Assembly (NCBI GenBank): GCA_003599575.1
Contig: QZKV01000027.1
Span: forward strand, 1 to 43,879
Source of the DNA: Desulfobacteraceae bacterium
GTDB lineage: Bacteria; Desulfobacterota; Desulfobacteria; Desulfobacterales; Desulfosarcinaceae
Reading direction: 5' to 3'
DNA length: 43,879 nucleotides
Below the pieces are notes generated by a model. The model did no database searches. It had not been told where the DNA came from and worked only from the letters and a program-made list of their open reading frames with translations. Both the position numbers and the translations under genes were made by a program. Below, one piece after another: positions 1 through 8,828 of this stretch. How positions within the stretch are numbered: the first letter of the stretch is position 1; each line of letters begins with the position of its first letter.

Positions 1-495
1 GTGCTGCCGGCGGCCGCTCAATTGATGCCGGCAAGCGATCCCGCCATGCCGGCCGCGTTGATCAACCTGTTGGCCTGGATCACCCCGCCGGCCCTGGTGC
101 TCATCGGATCGGCCGCCGTCCTGCTCGGGCTCAGAACCGTGCTGCTGCGCCGCCGTTCCGTGCGGCGCGGGGAAACCTGGGGCTGTGGTTATCTGCTGCC
201 TTCGGCGCGCATGCAGTATACCGCCTCTTCATTTGCGCAGCCGATCATCGGCATGTTCGCAACTGTTCTGCATCCCCGGCAGGAGCTGCATCCGCCGCAG
301 GGATTGCTCCCCACCTACGCCCGTCTGTCCACCCATACGACGGAGTTGTTCGTGCGCTGCGTTTATGGCCCCGCCCTGCGGGCGCTTCTGCGCCTGGCCT
401 TTTTTTCCCGGCGGATTCAGCAAGGACGAACCCATTTGTACATCTTATTCATCGTCATCACCATTTTAGCCCTGCTGATCTGGAACCTGAGCTAA
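1..495 (+). CDS. HyfB-like proton-translocating membrane subunit of an Ehr-type complex, 3' part only
   Basis: Only the C-terminal 164 residues lie in the window; the frame is open at base 1, so the GTG there need not be the start. Visible are a hydrophobic helix near residues 25-48, an amphipathic stretch with the motif GETWGCGY (about 57-64), and a final membrane helix ending the protein. This is the usual tail of HyfB/HycC-type subunits of the NADH dehydrogenase subunit 5 family, where TWGCG is typical. It is the first gene of a run followed 11 bases later by the NuoH-like subunit, which matches the gene order of hydrogenase-4 and Ehr complexes. Family knowledge: such subunits couple electron transfer to ion movement across the inner membrane. 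The family assignment is fairly sure; the exact ion is unknown. Confidence 0.8.
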   Translation: MLPAAAQLMPASDPAMPAALINLLAWITPPALVLIGSAAVLLGLRTVLLRRRSVRRGETWGCGYLLPSARMQYTASSFAQPIIGMFATVLHPRQELHPPQGLLPTYARLSTHTTELFVRCVYGPALRALLRLAFFSRRIQQGRTHLYILFIVITILALLIWNLS

Positions 496-506
496 AGGAC
501 GACATC

Positions 507-1418
507 ATGCAGTACGCGCTCTTGCATGTCTTGATGGCCCTGGTGCTCGCCCCACTGTTGCCGGGACTCATCAACAAGGTCAAAGCCTTCTTCGGCGGCC
601 GCAAGGGTCCGCCGCTGTTGCAGCCTTATTTCGATCTTTTCAAGCTGTTGCGCAAAGGCGCGGTTTTCAGCCCCACCACCTCATGGGTTTTTCAGGCCGC
701 TCCGGCCGTGGGACTGGCCTCGGTTTTCACGGCCTTGACCCTGACCCCTCTTGGAAAAATTCCTGCCCTGATGGCTTTTCCCGGCGACCTGCTGGTGCTG
801 GCCTACGCCTTGGGGCTGATGCGTTTTTTCACCGTCCTGGCCGCCCTGGACACGGGTTCGGCCTTCGAAGGCATGGGCGCCAGCCGTGAAGTGCAATTTG
901 CGGCCCTGGCGGAAGTGGCCTTGTTGTTGGGCATGCTGGCCGTCGCCGCCCAGGTGGGTTCGTTTTCCTTGAGCGATCTGGCGCGCCAGGCGTGGTCCGG
1001 TGAAACGCGCTGGCCTGCGGATGCCATTTTGCTCCTGGTGTCGGCCTCCTGGCTGGTGGTGCTGCTGGCTGAAAACGCCCGTGTGCCGTTTGACGATCCC
1101 AATACCCATCTGGAACTGACCATGATCCATGAAGTCATGATCCTGGATCACGGCGGCGTGGATCTGGCCTTGATCGAGTATGCCGCGGCGTTGAAACTCT
1201 GGGTGACCGGCGCCCTGCTGGTATCCATGGCCCTGCCCGTGCGTTCTGCGCTGCCCGCCGTCAACCTGGCCGCCGGGCTGGGCGGATTGCTTGCGCTGGC
1301 GGTGATCGTGGGGGTGATCGAGTCGAGCATGGCCCGGCTCAGGCTGCTGCGCGTACCGCAGTTACTGGTTACGGCCGGGATGCTTGCATTTCTGGCCGTT
1401 ATGGTGGGCATGAGGTAA
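507..1418 (+). CDS. NuoH/HyfC-like membrane anchor subunit of Ehr-type complex
   Basis: A 303-residue, almost wholly hydrophobic protein of the respiratory complex I subunit 1 (NuoH, HyfC, HycD) family. About eight membrane helices are evident. The signature region ENARVPFDDPNTHLELTM (about residues 190-207) holds the conserved acidic loop that faces the quinone or electron-transfer module. An early PLLQPYFDLFKLLRKG segment (about 36-51) is also typical. The ATG is preceded by AAAGGA at good spacing, 11 bases after the HyfB-like gene. Family role: joins the membrane arm to the large and small subunits. Length matches HyfC (about 300). Confidence 0.88.
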   Translation: MQYALLHVLMALVLAPLLPGLINKVKAFFGGRKGPPLLQPYFDLFKLLRKGAVFSPTTSWVFQAAPAVGLASVFTALTLTPLGKIPALMAFPGDLLVLAYALGLMRFFTVLAALDTGSAFEGMGASREVQFAALAEVALLLGMLAVAAQVGSFSLSDLARQAWSGETRWPADAILLLVSASWLVVLLAENARVPFDDPNTHLELTMIHEVMILDHGGVDLALIEYAAALKLWVTGALLVSMALPVRSALPAVNLAAGLGGLLALAVIVGVIESSMARLRLLRVPQLLVTAGMLAFLAVMVGMR

Positions 1419-1422
1419 AGCG

Positions 1423-2064
1423 ATGCAGGTGCTGCAGGAAATACTGGTGATTGTACTGATCCTACTGAATTTCCGCCTGTTGGGAACCAGCCGCCTGGGC
1501 GCCTGCGTTCAGACGGTGGCGCTGCAGGCTCCGGTGATCGGTCTTTTGCCGCTGCTGGTTCCCGGCGGGCCGGACCGCTGGATCGTGGCCATGGTGGTCG
1601 CGGCCACCGTGGTCAAAGGCCTTGTGCTGCCGGCACTGGTCCGCAGGGCCCTGCGCGAGACGGGCGTGGTCCGCGAGCTCGAACCCTTGTTGGGCTACAC
1701 CTTTTCCATATTGACCGGCACCGGTTTGCTGGTGCTCAGTTATCTGGCCGGCCGGTCCCTGCAGCTGCCCATGGGCGGTGCGGCCCAGCTGCTGGTTCCC
1801 GGAACCTTGTTCACCATGCTCACCGGTCTGTTCCTTATCGTGGCCCGGCGCAAGGCCATCACCCAGGTGCTGGGCTTTCTCGTTTTGGAAAACGGCATCT
1901 ATCTTTTCGGCGTGGCCTTTGCCGTCCACGAGCCCTGGCTGGTCCAAACAGGTGTGCTGCTGGATGTTTTCGCAGCCGTATTCGTCATGGGCATCACGAT
2001 TCATCAGATCAACCGGGAGTTCGATCATATCGATACGGACCGGCTGTCGAGCACGAAGGATTGA
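1423..2064 (+). CDS. HyfE-like membrane subunit of Ehr-type complex
   Basis: A 213-residue hydrophobic protein with about six predicted membrane helices. It is shorter than NuoN but has the C-terminal segment typical of HyfE proteins: ARRKAITQVLGFLVLENGIY near residues 140-159 resembles the NuoK-like core of this family. It begins four bases after the HyfC-like stop with a GAGG ribosome site, and ends a few bases before the HyfF-like start. Known family role: a MrpC/NuoK-like membrane subunit with no cofactor. Position between the HyfC- and HyfF-like genes supports the call. Confidence 0.82.
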   Translation: MQVLQEILVIVLILLNFRLLGTSRLGACVQTVALQAPVIGLLPLLVPGGPDRWIVAMVVAATVVKGLVLPALVRRALRETGVVRELEPLLGYTFSILTGTGLLVLSYLAGRSLQLPMGGAAQLLVPGTLFTMLTGLFLIVARRKAITQVLGFLVLENGIYLFGVAFAVHEPWLVQTGVLLDVFAAVFVMGITIHQINREFDHIDTDRLSSTKD

Positions 2065-2068
2065 GACG

Positions 2069-3550
2069 ATGATCTGGGCACTCATTCTGGTTCCGGCGGC
2101 CGCCGGGGCGTTGTCCTTTTTGCCCTTGCCCGAGCGGATGCCGCGCATGCTGCTGATATCGGCGGCAACCCTTCATCTGGTCCTGTCGCTGGCGGCCTGG
2201 TATGTCCCGGGAGAGCTGACCGCCGCCGGCGGCTGGCTGGCCGTAGATGCGGCCGGACTGCTGTTTTTAACCATCTGCAGCGCCCTTTTCCTGGCCGCAG
2301 CCCTCTATGCCCTTGGTTACTTGAGTGAAACCAAAGAACCCATCCGCGATTATCTGGAAGGCTTCGACTTCGGCAACCGCCCGGAAGGTGTTTTCATCGG
2401 GTGCCTGCTGCTGTTTCTGGCGACCATGTCGGCCGTTGCCCTGGCCCATCACCTGGGACTGCTGTGGGTGGCCGTTGAGGCCACCACCCTGGCCAGCGCG
2501 CCGCTCATTTATTACCACCGTCACCACCGCAGCCTGAGCGCGGCCTGGAAGTATCTGCTGATCTGTTCGGTGGGCATCGCCCTGGCCCTGTTGGGCAATT
2601 TTTTCCTGGCCGTGGCGACCACCGCGGCCAAGGGTCAGCACATCACCCTGTTGATTCCGGTGCTGATGGATCATGCCGCCGCTCTGCAGCCCACCTGGCT
2701 CAAAGCGGCTTTCCTGTTGATGCTGGTCGGCTATGGCACCAAAATGGGCCTCGCGCCCATGCATACCTGGCTGCCGGACGCCCACAGCGAAGCGCCTTCA
2801 CTGGTGTCGGCCCTGCTTTCAGGCGCCTTGCTCAATTGCGCCTTCCTGGCGGTTTTACGCATGCAGGCCGTCCTTGCGGCGGCCGGCATGGGCGCGTTCG
2901 GGCGCGACCTGCTGGTGTTGTTCGGCCTCCTGTCCATGGCCTGGGCGGCGCTGCTGCTGATCGCCCAGGCCGACTACAAGCGGCTGCTGGCCTATTCCAG
3001 CGTGGAGCACATGGGGGTGCTGGCCGTGGGGGTCGGACTGGGAGGGGTCGCCGGCGCCGGCGCCATGCTGCACGCCGTGAACCATTCCCTGGCCAAGGCA
3101 GCCCTTTTCCTTGTGGCCGGCAACATCCTGGCAGCTTACCGGACCAAGGATATCTTGTCCACCTGGGGCGTGCGTCACATCCTGCCCCTTTCGGGCATGC
3201 TCTGGCTGGCCGGCATTCTGGCCGTGGCCGGTTCACCGCCCTTTGGTCTTTTCACCAGCGAACTGATGATTCTCCAAGGCGCCTTGGCCGATCAGCGCTG
3301 GGCGGTGGCCGGCGGTTACCTGGCCGCCTTGGGGGTCGCCTTCGGAGCCCTGTTGTGGGCTGCGCTGAAGATGGTGTACGGAACCGTTCCGGCCGGTGCG
3401 CCTGGCAACAAACCGAGGGGCGACACCTTTTTCTCTGTGGCCTCGCCTGCTTTTCTGACCGCCGCGGTGCTGCTGCTGGGGTTCTGGGTGCCTGATCCGC
3501 TTTGGCGGCTTGTCCATAAGGCGGCGGCGCTATGGGGAGGAACCCTGTGA
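2069..3550 (+). CDS. HyfF-like antiporter-type membrane subunit of Ehr-type complex
   Basis: A 493-residue member of the MrpA/MrpD/NuoL-N-M antiporter-like family (proton_antipo_M). The core contains HHLGLLWVAVEATTLASAPL (about 130-149), GYGTKMGLAPMHTWLPDAHS (about 222-241) and the HAVNHSLAKAALFL block (about 338-351). These carry the conserved Glu, Lys and His residues used for ion transfer in this family. The chosen ATG has AAGGA nine bases upstream; the frame is open further upstream but that part is antisense-like noise over hyfE. The stop overlaps the next start as TGATG, so the two genes are translationally coupled. Confidence 0.88.
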   Translation: MIWALILVPAAAGALSFLPLPERMPRMLLISAATLHLVLSLAAWYVPGELTAAGGWLAVDAAGLLFLTICSALFLAAALYALGYLSETKEPIRDYLEGFDFGNRPEGVFIGCLLLFLATMSAVALAHHLGLLWVAVEATTLASAPLIYYHRHHRSLSAAWKYLLICSVGIALALLGNFFLAVATTAAKGQHITLLIPVLMDHAAALQPTWLKAAFLLMLVGYGTKMGLAPMHTWLPDAHSEAPSLVSALLSGALLNCAFLAVLRMQAVLAAAGMGAFGRDLLVLFGLLSMAWAALLLIAQADYKRLLAYSSVEHMGVLAVGVGLGGVAGAGAMLHAVNHSLAKAALFLVAGNILAAYRTKDILSTWGVRHILPLSGMLWLAGILAVAGSPPFGLFTSELMILQGALADQRWAVAGGYLAALGVAFGALLWAALKMVYGTVPAGAPGNKPRGDTFFSVASPAFLTAAVLLLGFWVPDPLWRLVHKAAALWGGTL

Positions 3551-5052
3551 TGCACGCACCGATCGCCTACCTCTTCAACGGCCAGACCATCGCTACCGCG
3601 GATGTGCCGCTCGTGCCGATGGCCCAGCTGCGCCAAGGCGTGATCGAACTGGTCGCCGGAGGCGGACACCTGTCGGCCTTTTTCGCAGTCGGCGCAGAAG
3701 AGTGCTTCCGCATGCACGCCGTGGTGTGCGTTCCGCAACGCGAACAGCTGGCCGTGCTGGCCGCCGACGTGAGCGGGGATTACCCGGCGCTGACGCCGGA
3801 GTGCTGGCCGGCCAACTGGTTCGAGAGGGAGATCTATGAACAGACCGGCATCCGGCCCACGGCCCATCGCTGGCTCAAGCCGATCCGGTTCCAGCCGCGA
3901 GGCCGCCGGGCGGCCGTTGCGGCCGTTGCGGCCGTGGGCGACCTCGATTTTTTCAGCATGCAGGGCGCTGAGGTTCACGAAGTCGCTGTAGGGCCGGTGC
4001 ATGCCGGCGTGATCGAGCCGGGACATTTCCGTTTTCAATGCCATGGTGAAACGGTTCACCACCTGGAAATTTCGCTGGGCTACCAGCATCGCGGCATCGA
4101 GCGGGCCATGGCCGGCGGCCCTGACCGGCGCAGCCTGCACTACATGCAGACCCTGGCCGGCGACAGCACCATCGGTCATTCCGGCGCTTACTGTGCCGTG
4201 ATGGAAGCCTTGGGCGAAATCCAGATCCCGCGCGCCGCCGAAACGGTGCGGGCCGCGGCGGCCGAACTGGAGCGCATGGCCAATCACATTGGCGACCTGG
4301 GTGCAATGGCCGGCGATGTCGGCTTTCTGCCCACGCTCAATTACTGCGGCCGTATCCGCGGCGATGTTCTGAATCTCACGGCCCTGATCTGCGGCAATCG
4401 TTTCGGCCGCGGCCTGCTTTCACCCGGCGGGGTGCGCTTCGGCCTGGACGAGGAACGCCGCCGCAAACTGCTGCAGGGGCTCGCTTCCGTGCAAAAGGAC
4501 CTCGGCAGCGCCCTGGCCCTGATGTTCGATACCCCCTCGGTCGTGGCGCGCCTTGAAGGGACCGGGGTTCTTTCGACGGATCTGGCGCGCCGCATCGGGC
4601 TGGTCGGCCCGGCGGCGCGGGCCTGCGGCCTGCTCAATGATGTGCGCAGCCAGCTGCCGTATGGCGCCTATCGCTTCGACATCGTACCGGCCGCCGCCTA
4701 TCCGAGCGGTGACTGCTTTGCGCGGGCCTATGTGCGCTGGCTGGAGCTGGACCAGTCGCTGGCCTTTATCCGCCGGCAACTGGCCGCCCCCGGTTTGGAG
4801 GATGGCCTCCTGAAACCCTGTCCGCCGCCGCTTCCCGACCGCATGGTGGTGGCCCTGACCGAGGGCTTTCGCGGTGAGATCTGCCATGTCGCGGCCACCG
4901 ACCGGAACGGCCGTTTTGCATTTTACAAGGTGATCGATCCTTCTTTCCACAACTGGTTCGGCTTGGCCCAGGCCCTGCGCGGGCAGCAGATATCGGATTT
5001 CCCGCTGTGCAACAAGAGCTTCAACCTGTCATACTGCGGGCATGATCAATAA
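3550..5052 (+). CDS. Ehr-type large subunit: fused 30-kDa and 49-kDa complex I domains, without NiFe ligands
   Basis: A 500-residue protein, HyfG-like in layout. An N-terminal NuoC-like domain (about 1-120) contains WFEREIYEQTGIRP; a 49-kDa/hydrogenase-large-like domain follows, beginning GVIEPGHFRFQ. In true hydrogenases two CxxC pairs bind Ni and Fe. Here the first pair position reads A203-G-D-S206 (in TLAGDSTIGHS) and the second reads DPSFHN (residues 463-468), so all four Cys are absent. Catalysis of H2 turnover is therefore not expected; complexes of this kind are known as Ehr (energy-converting hydrogenase related). Start chosen at the ATG overlapping the previous stop, with GGAGG upstream; an in-frame ATG 18 bases earlier is less likely. 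Confidence 0.88.
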   Translation: MHAPIAYLFNGQTIATADVPLVPMAQLRQGVIELVAGGGHLSAFFAVGAEECFRMHAVVCVPQREQLAVLAADVSGDYPALTPECWPANWFEREIYEQTGIRPTAHRWLKPIRFQPRGRRAAVAAVAAVGDLDFFSMQGAEVHEVAVGPVHAGVIEPGHFRFQCHGETVHHLEISLGYQHRGIERAMAGGPDRRSLHYMQTLAGDSTIGHSGAYCAVMEALGEIQIPRAAETVRAAAAELERMANHIGDLGAMAGDVGFLPTLNYCGRIRGDVLNLTALICGNRFGRGLLSPGGVRFGLDEERRRKLLQGLASVQKDLGSALALMFDTPSVVARLEGTGVLSTDLARRIGLVGPAARACGLLNDVRSQLPYGAYRFDIVPAAAYPSGDCFARAYVRWLELDQSLAFIRRQLAAPGLEDGLLKPCPPPLPDRMVVALTEGFRGEICHVAATDRNGRFAFYKVIDPSFHNWFGLAQALRGQQISDFPLCNKSFNLSYCGHDQ

Positions 5053-5193
5053 GGATGAAGGAAGCGGATGAACGATGAAAATAGCGTCAGGGAGAGCCTG
5101 CCAAAGATATCGCAAATCGGTTCCCTCGCATTCTCATGCAGCGTGGGAACGACGATCGTATGACGATTTTACCACGCAGATGAAAGAAGCCTC

Positions 5194-5973
5194 ATGCTGA
5201 ACGTTCTTAAAACCCGCTGGCGTCAGAAGCACCGCACCATGGCTTATCCGGGCGGCCCTGCGCCGGCCCTGTCCGACCGCTTTGCCGGCCGGCCGGTGAT
5301 CCGCGGAGAGTGTCCCCGGGGATGCCACGCCTGCCGCGATGAGTGTCCGGTGGATGCACTACACCCGGATGCCGACCTCATCCACCTGGATATGGGGCGC
5401 TGTCTGTTTTGCAGGGCGTGTGCCGATGCCTGCCCGCAGGGCAACATCGTTTTCACGCACCGCCACCAGCTCGCCGCAGCCCGGCGGGAGGATCTGGTGG
5501 CGAGCGCCGCTTCGCCCGAGCGGACCGAAGCCCTGTCCATGATCGCACACAAGTTCTTTCGTCGATCGCTTAAACTGCGCCAGGTCTCGGCGGGCGGCTG
5601 CAATGCCTGTGAAGCGGATGCCAACGTCTTGGGCACGCCGGCCTGGGACATGGGCCGTTTCGGCATTCAGTTTGTGGCCTCGCCCCGGCATGCGGACGGT
5701 TTGTTGATCACCGGCCCGGTGACCGAAAATATGCGCCTGGCTCTGGAAAAGACCTATGCGGCCGTGCCCGAGCCGCGCATCGTGATCGCGTGCGGCGCCT
5801 GCGCCGTGAACGGCGGACCGTTTGTCGATCATCCGGAGGTCCATAACGGCGCCGATTCGCAGCTGCCGGTCGATCTGTATATCCCCGGCTGCCCGCCGCA
5901 TCCGCTGACCATCCTGGACGGCTTGCTGCGTTTGCTGGGGAGACCTGTGCCGACGCAAAGACCACCGGGGTGA
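5194..5973 (+). CDS. Ferredoxin domain fused to NuoB/HyfI-like small subunit of Ehr-type complex
   Basis: A 259-residue fusion. The N-terminal half is a two-cluster ferredoxin: C40, C44, C47, C51 (first ligand spacing CxxxCxxCxxxCP) and C70, C73, C76, C80 (CxxCxxCxxxCP). The C-terminal half is a NuoB-like small subunit with GGCNACE (C136, C139), ACGACA (C203) and GCPPHP (C233), enough for the proximal 4Fe-4S cluster. In hydrogenase-4 these are separate genes (hyfH and hyfI). It follows the large subunit after a 141-base gap holding no convincing gene, and appears to be the last gene of the operon. Role inferred: passes electrons from a soluble donor to the membrane module. Confidence 0.87.
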   Translation: MLNVLKTRWRQKHRTMAYPGGPAPALSDRFAGRPVIRGECPRGCHACRDECPVDALHPDADLIHLDMGRCLFCRACADACPQGNIVFTHRHQLAAARREDLVASAASPERTEALSMIAHKFFRRSLKLRQVSAGGCNACEADANVLGTPAWDMGRFGIQFVASPRHADGLLITGPVTENMRLALEKTYAAVPEPRIVIACGACAVNGGPFVDHPEVHNGADSQLPVDLYIPGCPPHPLTILDGLLRLLGRPVPTQRPPG

Positions 5974-6104
5974 TGGCGCCTGTAATTCTCCCCGAATGAA
6001 ATTCATTGCCGCCGGCTGCATGTCCGTGGGCGGAACGCTGCTCACACGAGACCACCATTTTTCGGACGTGGAACAGATTCAATCCTGAAATATTTTTGAG
6101 CAGC

Positions 6105-6869
6105 TCAAGTCGCCGTATATCCCCCGTCCACCGTCACGACCGTTCCCGTGGCGAAACGCGCGCGCTCGGAGGCCAGAAAGGCCACAAAGTGGGCGATATC
6201 CTCGGGCTCTCCCGGCGCAGGCTCCTTGGGCATCAGTTCGGGCCAGCGGGCGGCATCGCCGAACCGGGATTGCGCCAGGCTTTTCAGCAGGCTTTCGAGC
6301 CGCGCGGTCTTGATCAACCCCGGGTTGACCGCGACGACCCGGATGCCGTCGCGCAGGCTGCGCCCGCCCAGGGCCTTGGTAAAGGCCATCAAGGCGGCAT
6401 TGCCGGCGCCGCCGGCGATATAATCCACCAGGGGCCGCTCTCCGGCCGCCCCGATCACGTGAACGATCACCCCTTTGCCGCGGGAGCGCATGTTGGCATA
6501 GACGGCCCGGCTCAAATTGATGTACCCGAACACTTTCAGATCCCAGGCCTCGCGCCACTGGGCCTCTTCCACGCGCCAAAGATCACCCCTGGGGATGGCG
6601 CCTGCATTGTTGACCAGGATGTCGATCTCAAGGCATTGGGCCGCAAGGGCGCGCGCATCGTCTCCGCGACTCAGATCGACCGGGTGAATGGTCACCGCCA
6701 CCCCGTACCGGGCGGCGATCATCTCCTTGGTCTGCCGTAAGGCCTCCTCGCCGCGGGCCGCCAGATGCAAGGCACAGCCTTCGGAAGCGAGTACTTCCGC
6801 ACAAGCGCGTCCGATGCCCTTGGAGCCTCCGGTAACCAGGGCTGTCTTGCCCCTGAGCTGCAAATCCAT
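6105..6869 (-). CDS. SDR-family oxidoreductase with atypical catalytic residues
   Basis: A 254-residue Rossmann-fold protein. The cofactor motif TGGSKGIG (about 14-21) and NNAG (about 87-90) are intact, and the C-terminal TVVTVDGGYTA is typical of 3-oxoacyl-ACP reductase-like SDRs. The catalytic Ser and the Lys of YxxxK are not found: the region reads VIGAAGERP, then DYIAGGAGNAALM, keeping Tyr but with Gly where Lys is expected. Either it belongs to a divergent SDR subfamily or it uses different chemistry. The start has AAGGAG upstream. It lies 28 bases after the CoA-transferase fusion on the same strand and is probably cotranscribed with it. Substrate unknown. Confidence 0.85.
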   Translation of the reverse strand: MDLQLRGKTALVTGGSKGIGRACAEVLASEGCALHLAARGEEALRQTKEMIAARYGVAVTIHPVDLSRGDDARALAAQCLEIDILVNNAGAIPRGDLWRVEEAQWREAWDLKVFGYINLSRAVYANMRSRGKGVIVHVIGAAGERPLVDYIAGGAGNAALMAFTKALGGRSLRDGIRVVAVNPGLIKTARLESLLKSLAQSRFGDAARWPELMPKEPAPGEPEDIAHFVAFLASERARFATGTVVTVDGGYTAT

Positions 6870-6897
6870 GGTACTGCTCCTTTCTCACTGAATACCT

Positions 6898-8775
6898 TCA
6901 ATCGCCGTGTTCCGATGCCTGATCGAAACGGATGGTCAGCGCATAGGCGCCGTCCTGCAGTCTGGTTTGTATCTGATGCTCGCCTTTCTGGAACACCTTG
7001 AGCATGGATTTGTTCGAAGCCAGCACATCGGCCGTAAACCCTGTCAAACCTCTTTGAAGGGCATGCTGGACCAGCAGACGGTAGAGAAAAGTGGCGATGC
7101 CCCGGCCCTGATAGGCCTCGTCCACGACAAAGGCCACGTCCGCATAGGGGGCATCTTCATGTTTGACATAGCGCCCTTCTGCGATGATCAGTTCCTGGCC
7201 GGTTTCGCCCACCAGGCCTACGATGGACAGGACGTTGCGGTAATTCACATTCACATATTCCTGCATTTCAGTATGCCGCATGGTTTTGATGGGGGCAAAA
7301 TAGCGGTAGTAAATCGCCTCGTTGGAGAACCGGTAGAACAGTCGCCGCATCTGTTCTTCGTCGGATGGCTTGATGGCCCTGAAGCGGACCGTAAGGCCGT
7401 TTTTGAAGGTCGCCTGGGTGGCCACCTCCTGGGGATAAAAATGGGCCCCGTCGGCCACAAAGACTTGGTCCTGAAACAAAATGTGCGCATCTTTGGCCGC
7501 TTTGACCAAGGCCGGCCGGTCTTCGGGATGGGCGATCTCGATCAGGGCCTGGGCGCGTTCGCGCAGGGTCCGCCCGCGCAGATGGGCAGTGCCGTATTCG
7601 GTGGCCACAATATCCATCGATTCGGGTTGATTCATCAGGTTGGGCAAATCTTCCACCGACAATCGCACGTTGGGCTCCCCCTTGCGATTGCGGCTGGGCA
7701 GGGCCAGGATCGAGTAGCCGCCCCGGCTGATCTCCGCGCCGTTGAAAAAGTCGACCAGTTGCCCCGGGCCGGTGGTGACATTGCCTTTGCCCAGGCTCAT
7801 GGCCGCACGACCCGTCAGGTCCACCCGGCGGGCGGGGATGAGCACTACAAACCGGTCGTTGCGGCCGATATCCATGGCATTGAAAACCCGGTCGATGCTC
7901 TGGAATTCCACGAGAGGATTGTGATCGAGCCAGCGCATCAGCTTGGGGCTGCCCAGGGCAAATCCGGTCAGCGAGCGGCCCCGAAACAGGCCTTTGCGGC
8001 GGTTGCTGACGGCGCCGCTCTGCACCAGCTCCATCAGGGCGTCGGTGAAGGAAGGCGTATGAATGCCCAGATCGCGCTTGCGAGCCAAATACTTGGGCAA
8101 TGCCTCGAACAGCGGGCCGATGCTGTACGACAGGCAACTGCCGTCCTCGATGACGGAGGCCACCACGGACGCCACCCTGTCGAACACTTCGTCCACGGGC
8201 CAACGCTCGAAGTAAATCGGGGGGTCGGTCGATTGGACCAGCAGATCGAATTGCTCCACCGGAACAAATGTGTCCCCATAGGTGAACGGCACTTCCGCGT
8301 TGACCTCCCCCACCACCAGAGCCGCCTGATCCATGGCCCGGCGGGCCACATCCACGCCCACACCCAGGCTGCAATAGCCGGACTCGTTGGGCGGTGTAAT
8401 CTGGATAAAGGCCACGTCGATGGGAATCTGGCCGGAACGGAACAATTGGGCAATGGTGGAAAACCGCGAGGGGATCAGATCGACATAACCGGCGTTGATG
8501 GCCTCGGAGGCCACCCAGCCGGAAAAGAAGGTTTTCAAGCGATACTTGTGCGACTGCAGGGCCTCCAACGAAATGGCGTCGCCGAAACTGACCAGTTGGA
8601 TCAGGGTCAGGTCTTGCAGGTTGTAGGCTTTGGAAGCCATCAGATGTTTGACCAGCGTGCGCGGTTCGGCCGTACCGGTGCCAAGAAAGATGTTCATGCC
8701 CGGTTCGATTCGGCGCATGGCGACTTCGGGCGCCACCACGCGGCGCCGCCAGTCGGAAGAGCTGGAAGGTGCCAT
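6898..8775 (-). CDS. Acetyl-CoA hydrolase/CoA-transferase family protein fused to GNAT acetyltransferase
   Basis: A 625-residue fusion. Residues about 1-440 form the two-half CoA-transferase fold of the acetyl-CoA hydrolase / 4-hydroxybutyrate CoA-transferase family (IFLGTGTAEP near the start; ATEYGTAHLRGRTLRERA near 400). Residues about 455-620 form a GNAT domain with the acetyl-CoA loop motif DEAYQGRGIATFL. In classical members the catalytic Glu sits in an HSEMFSDG-like stretch; here the equivalent reads HTPSFTDAL, without Glu. The start was placed at the ATG at 8775, with AAGGAT upstream; the longer frame would overlap the DinB gene. Family knowledge suggests acyl-CoA metabolism, possibly with protein acetylation; the substrate cannot be read from the sequence. 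Confidence 0.86.
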   Translation of the reverse strand: MAPSSSSDWRRRVVAPEVAMRRIEPGMNIFLGTGTAEPRTLVKHLMASKAYNLQDLTLIQLVSFGDAISLEALQSHKYRLKTFFSGWVASEAINAGYVDLIPSRFSTIAQLFRSGQIPIDVAFIQITPPNESGYCSLGVGVDVARRAMDQAALVVGEVNAEVPFTYGDTFVPVEQFDLLVQSTDPPIYFERWPVDEVFDRVASVVASVIEDGSCLSYSIGPLFEALPKYLARKRDLGIHTPSFTDALMELVQSGAVSNRRKGLFRGRSLTGFALGSPKLMRWLDHNPLVEFQSIDRVFNAMDIGRNDRFVVLIPARRVDLTGRAAMSLGKGNVTTGPGQLVDFFNGAEISRGGYSILALPSRNRKGEPNVRLSVEDLPNLMNQPESMDIVATEYGTAHLRGRTLRERAQALIEIAHPEDRPALVKAAKDAHILFQDQVFVADGAHFYPQEVATQATFKNGLTVRFRAIKPSDEEQMRRLFYRFSNEAIYYRYFAPIKTMRHTEMQEYVNVNYRNVLSIVGLVGETGQELIIAEGRYVKHEDAPYADVAFVVDEAYQGRGIATFLYRLLVQHALQRGLTGFTADVLASNKSMLKVFQKGEHQIQTRLQDGAYALTIRFDQASEHGD

Positions 8776-8828
8776 AGGCGGTATCCTTTGCGGCAGCAGG
8801 CACTGCTGCCGATAACGTTGATCGGGCC

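Noticed and set aside
3550..5052. Annotation as a NiFe hydrogenase (Hyf/Ech) large subunit
   Set aside because: All four metal-binding Cys positions are substituted, so a hydrogen-converting site is not supported.
5068..5163. A 31-codon frame between the large and small subunits
   Set aside because: It has no recognisable motif and a weak context; too little to call a gene.
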